Below, piece by piece: positions 21,926-33,605 of a DNA stretch of 64,000 nucleotides; within the stretch, counting starts at the first letter, position 1; every line of letters starts with the position of its first letter. This stretch comes from Melampsora larici-populina 98AG31 (taxonomy: Eukaryota > Basidiomycota > Pucciniomycetes > Pucciniales > Melampsoraceae). The notes under the pieces are model-generated. The model had not been told where the DNA came from and did no database searches. It saw only the letters and a program-made list of their open reading frames with translations. A program made the position numbers and the translations under genes. Location: the NCBI RefSeq assembly GCF_000204055.1, contig NW_006768767.1:2370645-2434644 (forward strand). Reading direction: 5' to 3'.

Positions 21926-22895
21926 GGATTGCCGGAGATTGGGAATGGGATGGGAATGGGAATGGAAGCTGTACAAATGAATAGCCGTACAAAATATACC
22001 CGACACCCAATCCGGTAAGGTACTGTCTTGATACTTCCAGCTAGCGCACTAGGCTGCTGGCTCAAACGCATCCCAAAACACGGTAGATATTTTTCAAAAA
22101 ACTGCATTAAGCAGAGAAGTGATTATTCCACAACGAAGCATACAAAAGACCAAAAAATGGCCAACCCGACACTCGAGAGTCATATATCACTCCAACACAT
22201 AAGCAAAAGGGGTTTTCTGCTCGAAGAGTGGCAATAAAGGTAGTCAGAAGCATGATGAGTGATAGCGATATTGTCAATGTGATTATTCCTCTGATCGTAT
22301 ATCACTTCCGCCGTATTTATATCGTGCACACAACTTCATTTCATCCCTTAGATGCAAGGCTTCTACAAACCCAGTCGGGCTAGGCAGATCACACGTTAGT
22401 CGTGTCGATTCATCAATTCTGACTGCTTTACAAACTACAGCAGTAGATTGCTCAGCCAGGCCAGGTCATCAACTTGTATCTATAGTACAGGCCATCGACT
22501 CGTATCTATTAACTCATAGATTTGTATTTCATTCCAGATGGCACAGCTAGGCCAGGCCAACTCTGCTTGCTCGTATCTATCCATACATATGTAGATTTCA
22601 GGATTGTACACATTCTATCTATTACATTTCGGTTTTGATTTCTTTGGTGAAGAACTAGTTTAATTTTTCTTATCAATCGAAATCATCAAATGAAATCTCA
22701 GGACTCTGTTCATAGGTTCTTCAGAGTAGGATGTTAACATCGGTCGATATCTATGAAATTTAGTTTTATGTCGCGCCCTTATTGTTGTACCCACCTTGTG
22801 ATAATGCATTAACAAGATTGACAAAGTACGGTTTTGATGTAGGCCGATGGGAGGAATGTTTACGAAGAAGTTTGCTGTGTACTGCTCAGCAGGAA

Positions 22896-23150
22896 TGCAG
22901 AAGTGAGTATGAGTATACTCAACTCATACTCACTCTGTACGGGTTTTGGCCCCGTGGGTGAGTAAGTTGGTGCTCTCGATGGGCACCAACTGAGTTGTCT
23001 CAGTATCAGAATACTCACATGTAAGTGTAACATGATTACACAATACTCAAATGTGCCCTGTCCCCGCGCCCTTGACTCACTAGCCCTCTTTCAGCGCCCA
23101 CAATATTTGGATGAGTATACTCACTTATATACTCATCCAAACAAGGTCAC
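22896..23150. repeat. hAT-3 subterminal repeats, left
   Basis: Many direct and inverted copies of GAGTATACTCA-type words on both strands, mirrored at 26755-26990. Confidence 0.7.
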
Positions 23151-23662
23151 GACAAGTCAACTACGGTAGGATATCCTTCGGCGCCCTAAGATATCGTTGG
23201 CTTACGATTGATGACCACCTTCAAGCACTATATCTTTCCCTTTCAGCTTTCATTCAGCCATTCGACACCCAATCCTCTCCTCACACCCAATCCATCAATC
23301 AATTTCAACTGTGGACCACGCTCGATCTAACGGTGGCTGGCCAATTAATCGCCAAACAATCCTACGATTGAGGTATTAGCCAATGGCTCAGCAATTGGCA
23401 TTTCGCCACATTGAGTTATGGCTACCAGCGCTTTCGTGGGTCAACTCCGATATAATGAATATTGGAGATCTTGAATGGGAATTGGACCTTCGGTGAGCAG
23501 CAACATTTCTATATTATATATGTTGTCTTCCTTTTCCATCTCCCCCTCAAGTCTTTCTATCCATCGATCTCTGACTTCTGACCTAGATTTATATCTATCC
23601 CTGTTACCTTTCTATCTTCCCTTTCTTTCAAAACTAGCCCGTCACACTTTCTCAAACACACC

Positions 23663-26501
23663 ATGCCTAGACCTAGAATTACACCCCAAACTCCTCCAGC
23701 AGTGCGATCTCCCTACACCCGTGTGGGAACCGCAGCAGCTCCAACTCCTCGCAATACCTCTAGTGCTCGTCTTACGGCTTTGTCCCGTGAAACTTCGAAT
23801 GGCACTTTGGCACCTCGAGCGTCCACCACCTCTCGAGCTGTGGGTGGAGCCTCAGGCGTCATTTTGGCTACAAACCATGGGCAAGCCCATCAGTATGGAC
23901 CTGGACATCTCGTGACGCGCGAGGCCACCAACCAAAAGGTCTATGTTGATGACTCCCCTGTGAGGTCGAATCCCCACCGGTCCGATGTCTACTTGTATTA
24001 TGATGCAAGTCCTTCTATTTTTGAGTCCGAAATCCTTGTTTATCAATGTTTAGCATTGACATTGACATATAACCCAATTATAGGAACCGGAGGCGGCTCC
24101 TGGACCCGCCAATGGAAGTGGCAAAGGTGATGAAGCCAAGGTCTACTACTGTCTTCACTGCCCGTAAGTATTCAACCACCTTGTCCCATCTGATCACCCG
24201 GATTTGTCACTGACTAATGATGTTTAAATTTTATTTAACAATGTTAGTGTAGCCCTGACGATCTCTGGTCGTCCAAACTCAAACCTCCATAAGCACCGCC
24301 GAAAATGTCCTGGTCTGGCGGTAGCCTGGATGAACCGAGAGCCTGGTAGCATTGCTCCGGACGAGGATCCACTTGCTGCAGCCGAACGCATGAAAGTGCT
24401 CCGTAGGCTTCTTATTGGCGTGGTAATATCCAAAAACCTTCCTTTCTCGGTCTTTGAGGGTGTTTTGATGGAGAAAGCTTTACGGGCGATCTGCCCGTCC
24501 TTCCCATGGCCTGGTCGAATGACTCTCAAGGCAGATTCGGAAGCCTTATTCTACGAACTGGAAAAACAACTTATCGAAGAGATCTCTCATGTGCCTGGAT
24601 CTATTTCCACGGCCACCGACTGCTGGACGAGCGCGGATTTTTCTCACACATACATGGCAATTAACGGATTCTTCTTTAACTCTCAGGGCAAGTTTTGCCG
24701 ACGGCTACTTGCATTCAAGGTCAGTAACTGTCTTTATGTCTCTTGCGTTTATGGTTTTTCCCGATTTCACCTCTTGATCTTACTCAACTGTGTTTTGCTT
24801 GCTTTTCCTTTTGTTTCAGACCCTGCAAGGCAAACATACCGGCGAAAATTTGGCTCAAGTCTATTGGAATGCTCTTGAACACGTGGGAGCGGTTCAGAAA
24901 CATTACTCAGTTACCGGTGACAACGCTTCCTCCAACCGCTCCATGGTGCGTTACTTGAGCAATCGATACGCCGAGTTGGGGACTAGCTGGCCTTTTGCAT
25001 CCCGGTTTCATGGGTGCATGTGCCATGTAATCAACCTAGTCGCCAAAGATTTCCTCGATGGGATGGGCGAGTTGACTGATGCCGATATCGCTGCTTACGA
25101 GGACTCTGGAATGGCCGAACCCCGACAAGCTTTCGAACCGGAAGAACCTATCCTGATGGACCTCGACTCTCAGTCAGAAGAACTCGACCCAACCCAAAAC
25201 GATTTCGACATTGTCCAAGCAACCTATGACATGGAGGCAGCGCAAGAGTCAGTCGAAACCGAAGCAACTCAAACCCAGCCTGAGGAATCACCCACCGTGG
25301 AACCTTCCACCCGTAAGAAGTCGACTGTCGTAAGCCGGATTAGAGCTTTGGATACTCACATCCGCAAGAGTCCTCAAGAACTCGAGGCCTTCATCAAGAT
25401 CCGAGAAAGCGTAAATGACCCGGAACTTCTCCCTATGAGCTGCCCTCCCACCCGGTGGAACTACTTCTATTATGTAGTGAGTGTTTTTACATTGGCTTCA
25501 TCGATCAAAATCTCTTCATACTCATGCGCTAACACCAATGCTTGTCTTAACAGGTACAACGGTCTTTGCTTCTCAAAAAATCGCTGACTCTCTACACCGA
25601 TGACCCAAAACGAAAAAAATTGGCCATCTCGAAAACCGATTGGTCAACTATTGAATACTTGCTTCCAGTGCTTGAGATGTTTGAACGTGCGACACAAATC
25701 TTTCAATCCAACGATCCCACAAAACACAAGGTCCTACCGGTGCTCTGGGCAATTCAAAAGGTGTTGCGTAAGCATATGCAAGTGCTTGGCAATTGGGGGA
25801 TGGCTTGCCGTCGCGCTGAGTTGAAGCTCATCAAGTATTTGGCTTGTGAAGAGGGCAATGCCCAAACTTTGGTGTCTACTCTGCTTGATCCACGTTTTAG
25901 GGACAAGATTTTTGAAGGCCACATCGATCGTGACGGGGTGGCCACCTCAGCCAAGAAACAGCTGCGTGATGAGTATAACCTTTGGAAACCCAAAGAAACA
26001 CCTAGCTCTTCTCAACAATCGACCCCTCCTGCTGAACATGACCCTGAACTCGACAACTTGGACGAGATCTACTCGATTTTGGGCACCACTGCCATTCCGT
26101 CGTCCACCAACGCCACTCGGTCACTCGACAAACTTGACCGATACTTCCTTCGGGAAGATCCAGTCCTGCCTGGCGAAACAATTGGCCAATTTTGGACTGT
26201 AAGTGTTAGGAGCTCGATTTTGATTTATTTTTGGCATCAAATCAACAACTGACATGATTTTGTTCACTCTGTGTAGCGTATGTCAACCACCGGCGCCCTG
26301 CCGGTGTTAGCCCGGATTGCCCTCCAACATCTCACCATAGCCGCAGCAGCGGCCTCGGTTGAACGGGTTTTCTCAATCTCAGGAAACATTGCCGTGCCAT
26401 CGCGAGGCCGACTTTACACCGATACCATCTGTCACCTTGTCCTTCTCCGTCATTGGCTCGGCAATGACCAGGCTACAGTTGAAGTTGATGCCATGGGTTG
26501 A
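23663..26501 (+). CDS. hAT family transposase (hAT-3), six exons, intact
   Basis: Transposase for hAT-3. My model is 23663-23959, 24084-24163, 24248-24719, 24820-25476, 25554-26198, 26277-26501, giving 791 aa with every junction in phase and GT...AG. The N-terminus is Thr/Pro/Arg-rich. A BED-like finger follows (VYYCLHC, then NLHKHRRKC). Catalytic-region blocks are SISTATDCWTSADFSHTYMA, HYSVTGDNASSNRSM and GCMCHVINLVAKDFLDGM. An acidic Gln/Glu-rich insert precedes PPTRWNYFYY. The C-terminal dimerisation domain begins LPVLARIALQHLTIAAAAAS and runs through VERVFSISGN to LRHWLGND. The exon 1 donor (GTGAGG) was chosen because the later GTCC donor leads to a stop. No defects seen. Confidence 0.88.
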
Positions 26502-26754
26502 AAGAAGGGTGTCACTTTTGGCTTTGTTTAAATCGGTGAAATTGTCTTCAACTCTTTCATGAAATATCCCCGATCATCATAAGAACCAATTTGTTCCGAA
26601 TTGTATTTCATGATTTCTTTATTTACCTTATCAAATACCGCCAGTCTTGTAAGCTCTTGACTCTCATAGGGTGGTTGAACTGTGGAGCCAATGAATGATC
26701 AAAAGTTATCTTGACAGTCCACATTTATAATGAGGACTGGCAATTTTTTTAAAT

Positions 26755-26990
26755 GTGAGTACTCGCAGTGTACTCGCGGTGAGTACACATCCGAGTGAGT
26801 CTACTCATTTGGTGAGTAAACTCACTTTGTTAGTACTCTTCGACCGGGCCATAATGAGTCCCATCCTCCTTGCGTACTCTGCCGAAAATTACCGTGGGAG
26901 TATCTGTACTCTATGTGTAAATCTGTACTTCGGTACTCAACTTGAGTACCAAGCCCGGGCGCCCGAGTGAGTGAGTCTGAGTAGACTCAC
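26755..26990. repeat. hAT-3 subterminal repeats, right
   Basis: Clustered GAGTACTC, GAGTAGACTC and AGTGAGT words, the counterpart of the left cluster. Confidence 0.7.
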
Positions 26991-27119
26991 TTCTGCATTC
27001 CTGCTGCTCAGTGAGGCTCAGCCTAAACCTCTGTTCTGAAACGTGGCGGTGAGGTCAGGCTCATACAGCCCATTCCCATTCCCGTGAATCCCACCCTCCG
27101 GCAGTCCTCCAATTCTCTG

Positions 27120-27272
27120 CTTCGCTCGAGTAACACCAAAATGAAAGCTCAGAGCTAGAAAAGCCCAAGCCCCGATCATGCACATACCCTCATTAACGGT
27201 CCAGCTCACAAATGGGTCCAACCGGCAGCAATTTTTTTTGCTTCGATTGGACAAGCATTTGTGAAGATGCAG
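27120..27272 (-). repeat. Mariner-type element 2, right 153-bp inverted repeat
   Basis: Inverse of 18526-18678 with about four mismatches, followed by TA (27273-27274). It ends GCATTTGTGAAGATGCAG. Confidence 0.9.
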
Positions 27273-27594
27273 TAAACGATCTATAAAAAAATGAACCAAT
27301 CTATTCTCATCTCATTCTCATTCTCATCTCAAAATCCTTTCAACCCTCAACAATTTTCAACTTAACTTTAAACAAGAAAAAAGTCAATGTATGTAAAAAA
27401 AAAAGAAAAATTCATTAAAAGATAGTCAAGTAAGTAATTTAAGTAGTAAAACTAAAACATCTTATTTTCAAACATGATAAAAAAACGAACGAAAAAAAAC
27501 CAAATCCAAAATTTTTCAAGAGAAAAAAGACTAACAAACAAAACAAAAAAGAAAAAGACCTTCTACATAGAGAGAGAAAAAGAGAGAAAAAGTG

Positions 27595-30196
27595 TCATTG
27601 ATTGAGATCCAAACAAGTTTCAAAAGATTCTTCAAATCCCAAAGTATCAGAAGAAGAAGCAGAAGCAGAAGCAGAAGCAGAAGCAGGAGCAGGAGCAGAC
27701 GGAGAAATTAACAAATTAGAAGGTGGTGAAAGTAACGAAGTAGAAGTAGAAGGTAAAGTAGAAGTACTCTCAAGTTCAAGAACCAAAGACCCAGGCGACA
27801 AACAAACCGATCCATCCACCCCCGATTCTTCCAGTACACCCGATTCTTCCTTCCCATCCTTCTCCTTCTCCTTCTCCTTCTCAAGTGTGACCGATAAATT
27901 CCCATTCCTAAGAATCGTAGGTTTAATTTCATCATCATCATCATGAGAAAGTGTTCTACGTGATAACCTATACCTAGCCTTCAACCTAGTCACAGCTTTC
28001 ACAATCGTACTCAAAGACCTTAAACTTTTAAAAGCATATGCGATTTCTAATTCGGTAGGTGGATTGACAGGTGTGACATTTTCTGATGTACTTGGTAATG
28101 GATCTTGAGAATGATTAGTCACCCATGGATGTTCCTAAACCCAAACCGAAACCAAAAAAAATCAGAACCAAATGAATGTTCAAGGATGGATTTAGAATTC
28201 ATTTACTTTGATCTCATGCATTTCGATTCGAGAATCAGGTGATTTATCTAATAACCTTTTCAATAAATCTTCCAGATCCGGATCCAGTCCATCAGGTATA
28301 AAAAGTCTATACACCTCACCCAAAAAAAGACATCAAAGTCAACAAATCTATCGAGATTTGGATTATTCAAATAGGAAAATCAAATCTACTAACGGATCCT
28401 TCATAATCTTTTCACATAATGCTAATTGGTTCGTATCCTCAAAAGGCAATTTCCCAACCACAAGTGTATACTACCAACCCCCCAAACCCCCCAAAAAAAG
28501 AATTAACAAATTAATTTGAAAAAAACCGTGAAAGAAAAAAAAAAGAATTCTTGGAACTTACCAAGGTAACACCCATGGCCCAAATATCTGCTGGTTTTCC
28601 TCTTGTTCCACCAGTTGCTATCATACATCGAAAAGGAAAATCAGTTTCGCTTTTCCGGTTTTTGTTTAAATAGGTTTAGGTTTTAAAAGTTTGACTTACA
28701 AGCACAAAGTTCAGGAGAAATAAAAGCAGGTGAACCAGCTAATTTTTTGGTAGTATCACTATTATGAAAAAAAAAAATCTCAGACCAATCTAATTACCAA
28801 ACCAAACAAAGAAAAAAAAAGAAAGAAAAGATCAAACACTCAACTCTCCATCCTTACCAAACTTCTCACTAACTCCAAAATCCACAATCTTACACAAAGG
28901 CATCTCGGTTTTTGTAGGATCATCAAAAAACAACACATTATCCGGTTTAATATCCCGATGTAAGATCTCATTAAAATGTAAATACTCAATTCCTAAAACG
29001 ATTTGTCTAAAGATATTCTTAGATTGGTTGATAGATAAACGAGATGAACTTGGATCTTTTCCTAGTTCTATTGGCATGACTGATCCGTATGGACATAATT
29101 CTAAAACTGTTTTAAAAAAAAAAGAAAAAGAAAATCAGATTCATGAAAATCACGAACAAAGTTGAACAAAATAGAGAATGTCATTTGTTTTTGTGAGCTT
29201 ACCAAAGAATAAACTATCTGTATCTGTATCTATCACTTCGATGAGTGAAACGATATTAGGATGAGCCAATTTTTTCATAATAGCCACTTCAGCCTTCACC
29301 AATCCCATTCCATCCGACATAGATCTAACGGGAACTTTAATCGAATGAGCCGAGCCCGAAGCCGAACCCGAAGTGGACCCCGAATCGAGCAAGATATTCG
29401 GAGGTCTACGACCTCTAAACCCACCATGACCCATCCTAGAATCCAAAACCCTTGCTCTCTTTCTCATCCTAGATTTACTATACTCTTTAATAGCGTAAAG
29501 TTGATGTTCATTCGAACTCAAGTCTTGAGCCAATTCCACTGATCCATAAGACCCTTTTCCAATCGTTTTAATCAACAAATACTGGTTCAATTTTCTTTGT
29601 CCTTCTTTGGTTCCATAGGAAGAAATCGATCCATTGAAAGTTTCTTTCACTGGGATCGGTGTCGAAGGTTGTGATGAATGTCTTCGATGGTTAATCAGAC
29701 TTGAACTAGGTAATTGTAATGGGATTTGATTGGGTTTGGATAAAAGATGATTTGAAAATGATTTTGATGTGGAATGAGTTGAGGGTTGAAAGGAGTTTGG
29801 AAAAGATTGAATCGTTGGACTTGGTGAAACAAGATCGCTAGTTGAGATCGGATCATCATATAGAGTTGGAGGTGTAGTAGGTTGTGGTGAATCATCAAAG
29901 AGAGATGGAGTGATACTGACAGATGGGATTGAAGAAGTACCGGTATAAGTTCGGGTTGGTGGTGAATGAAACTTGTAGTTTAGATTTTGATGATGATGAT
30001 GATGAGTAGGTGATTGTGAATGTGATTGTGATGAGTTGAATGAGAATTGATGAGTTGGTGAATCACAAAATGGTGTTAGAGTACCTGAACTCAAGTATGA
30101 AGTCGATGTTGATTTTGGATTGGATTTGTCATGACGAGTTTCTTTGATTTCTTGATGTTCAGTTTCATAAATCGATTCTGGTTCTTCATTCATCAT
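27595..30196 (-). CDS. CaMKK / SNF1-activating-type Ser/Thr protein kinase
   Basis: Probable upstream kinase of AMPK/SNF1 or CaMK pathways. Exons: 30196-29203, 29106-28858, 28789-28700, 28617-28562, 28470-28394, 28306-28207, 28134-27595 (701 aa; the third exon's start is the least certain). Residues 1-205 are a low-complexity Ser/Thr/Pro/His region. The kinase has a glycine loop IGKGSYGSVEL (213-222), Lys237 in YAIKE, HRDIKPDNVL (from 381), DFG at 407-409 and LAGSPAFISPEL. Between the ATP lysine and helix C is a basic stretch with RGRRPP, matching the Arg/Pro-rich insert that marks CaMKK-type kinases. After the catalytic domain, HPWVTNHSQDPLPS and a basic AVTRLKARYRLSRR resemble the CaMKK regulatory segment. 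The tail has an Ala-Ser repeat. Assignment to type is firm; pathway is inferred. Confidence 0.88.
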
Positions 30197-30229
30197 CGTT
30201 GACTTGACTTGAATCGATGGTTGTTTTGA

Positions 30230-31162
30230 AGAATAATAAGAAAAAGAAAAGAAAAGAATTGGTTTGGTTTGTCCGTTGGAAGCGTCAGTGCAATGTCCGT
30301 TTAATATGTTTTACAGAATCCAAATTTGATTTAAATTTTTTAAGTTTCGATCGAAGAATACAATTTGTTAACTTTAACTTTCAAAAGACCCTGCGCCACC
30401 ACATCCAAAGTCAGCTGGATATGGATGGGAATCGGGATAGGATGAGGACGGCCGGATGAAGAGAAAGAGGGGTAAACTTTTGATTCCCTCGGTATCAATT
30501 GTAGTCAAGATCATGAGACTCACAACGAAGTCAGTTCTATGCTTATCAACCAGTCACCTCTAAGTTACAACACACTTAAATTCACAGCACTCAATCAAAC
30601 TCATTTCTCACAGCAACTGTGTATTCAGCTTAATCAAGCCCAGCAAATCTGGTAAACAAACAAATCAAAATTTCACATTCTCTCAACAATTTTCAAAAAT
30701 GTGAATTTCATGCATGCAAGTTGAAGCAGGCTAGCAAATTGCAACACAAGCAATCACATTTTTTAACTTGCATAATCTTTTATTCTAACTACGAGAGAAA
30801 AAACTTGAAAATGAAAATTATGAACCGATTCTTTAATAAATCAAATAACAATTTTTGAAACTGGATACGATAGGGAATCAAGGAAAAACAATTAAAGAAA
30901 CCTCATAAACCTCACTAACCACGCATACAAAAAAATACTTCAAGTATGTTGTATGTGAAGAGACAAGAAAGAAAAAAAATCACAAGACCAACATCACGAT
31001 CAAATCGGACCAACTTCGGATCAACCAATCAAAAAATCAGCTAATCAAGAAATTAAGAACAAGAAATTAAGAAAACGAGAAATTAAGAAAACGAGAAATT
31101 AAGAAAACAAGAAATTAAGAAATCAACCGAGCAAGAAACCAACTGATCAAGAAACCAACCAA
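30230..31162. other. Intergenic, no gene seen
   Basis: AT-rich DNA between two minus-strand genes. A short tandem AAATTAAGAAAACGAGAAAT-type repeat lies at about 31050-31110, in the 3' flank of the next gene. Nothing coding. Confidence 0.5.
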
Positions 31163-32114
31163 TCAAATAGGTTGAGCATACTGTTCTTTAAGTTCAGAAG
31201 GATTATAATCAGTAGTAGCATTCCAATTCCCATCTCCATCACTACCAGTCCCATTTACCGCATCATCAGGTGCAAAAGGATCATCACTATCACTATCACT
31301 CTCAGGAGTATCATCAGTAGCATTAAGAGCCAAAGTACTAGTAGAGTTCCAGTCTTCAGTAGTCGATCCGTTCAAAGGTAAACTAGAGTTCCAATCCATT
31401 AAACCAGTCATGTTAGATCCATTAAAAGGTAAAGAAGAGTTCCAGTCCATCAAACCCGTCATGTTAGATCCATTAAAAGGTAAAGAAGAGTTCCATTCCA
31501 TTAAGCCAGTAAGACTAGACCCATTAAAAGGTAAAGAAGAGTTCCACCCCATCAAACCCGTCATATTAGACCCATTAAAAGGTAAAGAAGAGTTCCAATC
31601 CATTAAACCCGTCATATTAGACCCATTAAAAGGTAAACTACAGTTCCAATCACTAGTACTGATATTAGTCACATCAAAAGGTAAACTACAATTCCAATCT
31701 ACTTTACTCGAATTACCATTAGTAGTATTATGTGGTAAACTAGAATTAAATTTTCCAGAGTGGGTATGGTTCTTGTGTTTACGTCGAGGAAGGTGTACAC
31801 GTGAATGGTTTAGAACTTTTGGGTTTACTTTTTTTGGTTGATGATGATCTATCAAAACCCAAACAAAAACAAAAAAAAAAAGAATTAGATAAAGCATTGA
31901 TTTTGAACGGATTCAAGGTGATGGAAAACTTACGATCATGAGTTTTGTTATGATGATGAGTAGTATTTGAACTTTTTGGAAAAGAAACGTTCTGATGATC
32001 TGTTTGATTCTCTATGATTTGGTAATCTTTTGAAAAGTTTTGTGGTACATAAACAGATAAACAAAATGTAAAAGAAATCATCCATAAGATTAATGAACTT
32101 GTAAGACGATTCAT
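31163..32114 (-). CDS. Secreted sequon-repeat protein 1
   Basis: Two exons, 32114-31934 and 31848-31163, joined in phase to give 288 aa. The start at 32114 gives a good signal peptide (MNRLTSSLILWMISFTFC); an in-frame ATG at 32162 would bury it. The mature protein is full of N-glycosylation sequons (about 30 by my count). Its core is a 17-aa repeat, DWNSSLPFNGSNMTGLM, present about six times with small changes (Trp-Asn-Ser/Cys-Ser-Leu-Pro-Phe conserved). A basic segment (HLPRRKHKNH) precedes it and an acidic tail follows. If glycosylated as predicted, it would be a heavily mannosylated wall or secreted protein. No known domain. The neighbour at 33606-34758 has the same character. Confidence 0.75.
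31385..31690 (-). repeat. 51-bp tandem repeat array (17-codon unit)
   Basis: About six copies of a 51-bp unit inside the sequon-repeat gene. Adjacent units are nearly identical at the DNA level, so copy number is likely to vary between isolates. Confidence 0.85.
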
Positions 32115-32169
32115 TTTGATTCTATTCAAGAAGTATAACGAAAAGAAAAGCAAATCAAACAATCAATTT

Positions 32170-33600
32170 TTTTCTATAGATAAGACGATTCAATGAATGG
32201 ATAAAGTGAAGATGGATGGGCAAAATAAAAAGAGGACAGAAGTGATGGAAGACTTTTATAGTACAAAAACCAGTTCATGAACCATTTTTTCAACTTAGAT
32301 ATCTTTCTTCGTAAAAGAAAAAAATCCAGTTAAAGAAGATCTACCAGAACCAAAAAGACTCTCAAAATAAAAAACCAATCAACAGGAATCCACCAATCCA
32401 AGAAGTTTACTGATCGATCAACCAAAAACCGACTTCCCAAATTTTTCACAACCAAGACTTCAAAGATTTCAGATCTCTGAACCCACAACCCGATGATCAC
32501 TGAAAACTTGAAGGTCAAGGTTAGATATCTTAGATGAGACTTTTAACGAATATCAAACTTAAGCGTACATGTATCAAGATCCATTCCGAGACCAATTATT
32601 CTGATCCATCACTCAGACTGGATTCCAACGATTCCCATAACCGAGTTTCCAACTCATCAACTAACATATCCGATCTCAAAATTAAACGTTTTGCTTGCTG
32701 ATCATGGTCCAAGAGTCTTTCACAAGTTCATCAGAAACTAGTTTTTGACTTTTTATCTATGAAATCTTTGACTAACAGATCAGGTTTTTCTTACACAGAG
32801 CTTTCGTCTCAGAGTAGAAACCGTGCACCGAGTTTACCTCAAAGTTCAAACGTTCAAACCGAGTTCATTCTGGAAAAAAACCATAGGTTTTTTGTAAAAT
32901 AAAAGACTTGACTCATCATGACTTTATCCCAAGGTCGTGTATCTAGGATGAATGAATCAGACGTATCTTTTTTTAAAGACGGATATATCGAAACTGGTAA
33001 AAGTCAAGAAACCCTTACAAACTTTGAGGAAATCACTTTGATTACCATTTATATGTACATATCTGATTGAATTGTTAACACGATTGATTGTACTGAATTC
33101 TTTCTTTCAAAAGCGTTTAAAGGTATTGTAGGTTAACCAATCTCTGAGCAAATGGGTTTAAACAAAACAAAATTACTTTGATCAGTGATTCTTGACTATT
33201 TTTTTAAAAATATATGATCCGTAATGGGTTTTAGAAATGATACTTCCAAATCCCCAGAATCTCTGCAACACATTTTCTCAAAACGCTTGATGTTTCTATA
33301 TATCACATTGCATTATCTGCTACATCGTAATATGAATTTCAGTATATTTTCTGTGACGCATACATATGTAAATTGTTGATCAAAAAGATTGGACAACAAA
33401 ATCTTTTCTAAGAATATGATCACTATAGGGAACCAAAAAGTGATTGGAAAACAATTCTTATTTACCAACTTAGAAAATGTATAAGAAAATATTAGATCAG
33501 AGTTGATTTTGTAAACAATAAAATCAAGATTTCTAATTGCTACTTTCACATAAATTTTTAAATATTTAACACACAATAATCAAGAAAGTAATCAATCTCA
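32170..33600. other. Intergenic, no gene seen
   Basis: About 1.4 kb of AT-rich sequence between the two sequon-rich genes. I find no coding exon, RNA gene or repeat here. Confidence 0.5.
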
Positions 33601-33605
33601 AATCT

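Larger units (their letters stand above)
22890..27003 (+). mobile_element. hAT transposon 3, apparently intact
   Basis: A 4114-bp element with ends CAGGAATGCAGAAGTGAGT (left) and the exact inverse at right, ending 27003. It is flanked by a perfect 8-bp target duplication, CTGCTCAG (22882-22889 and 27004-27011). Subterminal zones (22896-23150, 26755-26990) are packed with GAGTA(T/C)ACTC and TGAGTACTC words, probable transposase sites. The one gene is open throughout. It is inserted in mariner-type element 2, so it is the younger of the two. Perfect target repeats and intact coding suggest recent activity. Confidence 0.92.
18526..27272 (+). mobile_element. Tc1/mariner-type element 2 with accessory gene, 8.7 kb
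   Basis: Terminal inverted repeats of 153 bp (18526-18678 and 27120-27272) differ at about four positions and are flanked by TA on each side. Inside lie a plus-strand DDE transposase (18778-19986) and a convergent minus-strand accessory gene (20584-21800). A hAT is inserted at 22890-27003. Without the hAT and one target copy the element is about 4.6 kb, unusually long for this superfamily. Non-coding parts 19987-20583 and 21801-22889 contain only short repeats. The near-identical ends suggest a fairly recent insertion, while the genes already carry nonsense codons. Confidence 0.88.

Noticed and set aside
21387..22010. Start of the accessory gene further upstream (frame open to 22010)
   Set aside because: The upstream part overlaps the shared leader repeat and CATTCC-rich sequence; the ATG at 21800 is the first with a protein-like continuation.
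23965..23990. tRNA T-arm-like string GAGGTCGAATCCCCACC
   Set aside because: No matching acceptor, D or anticodon arms around it; it lies in an intron of the hAT-3 transposase.
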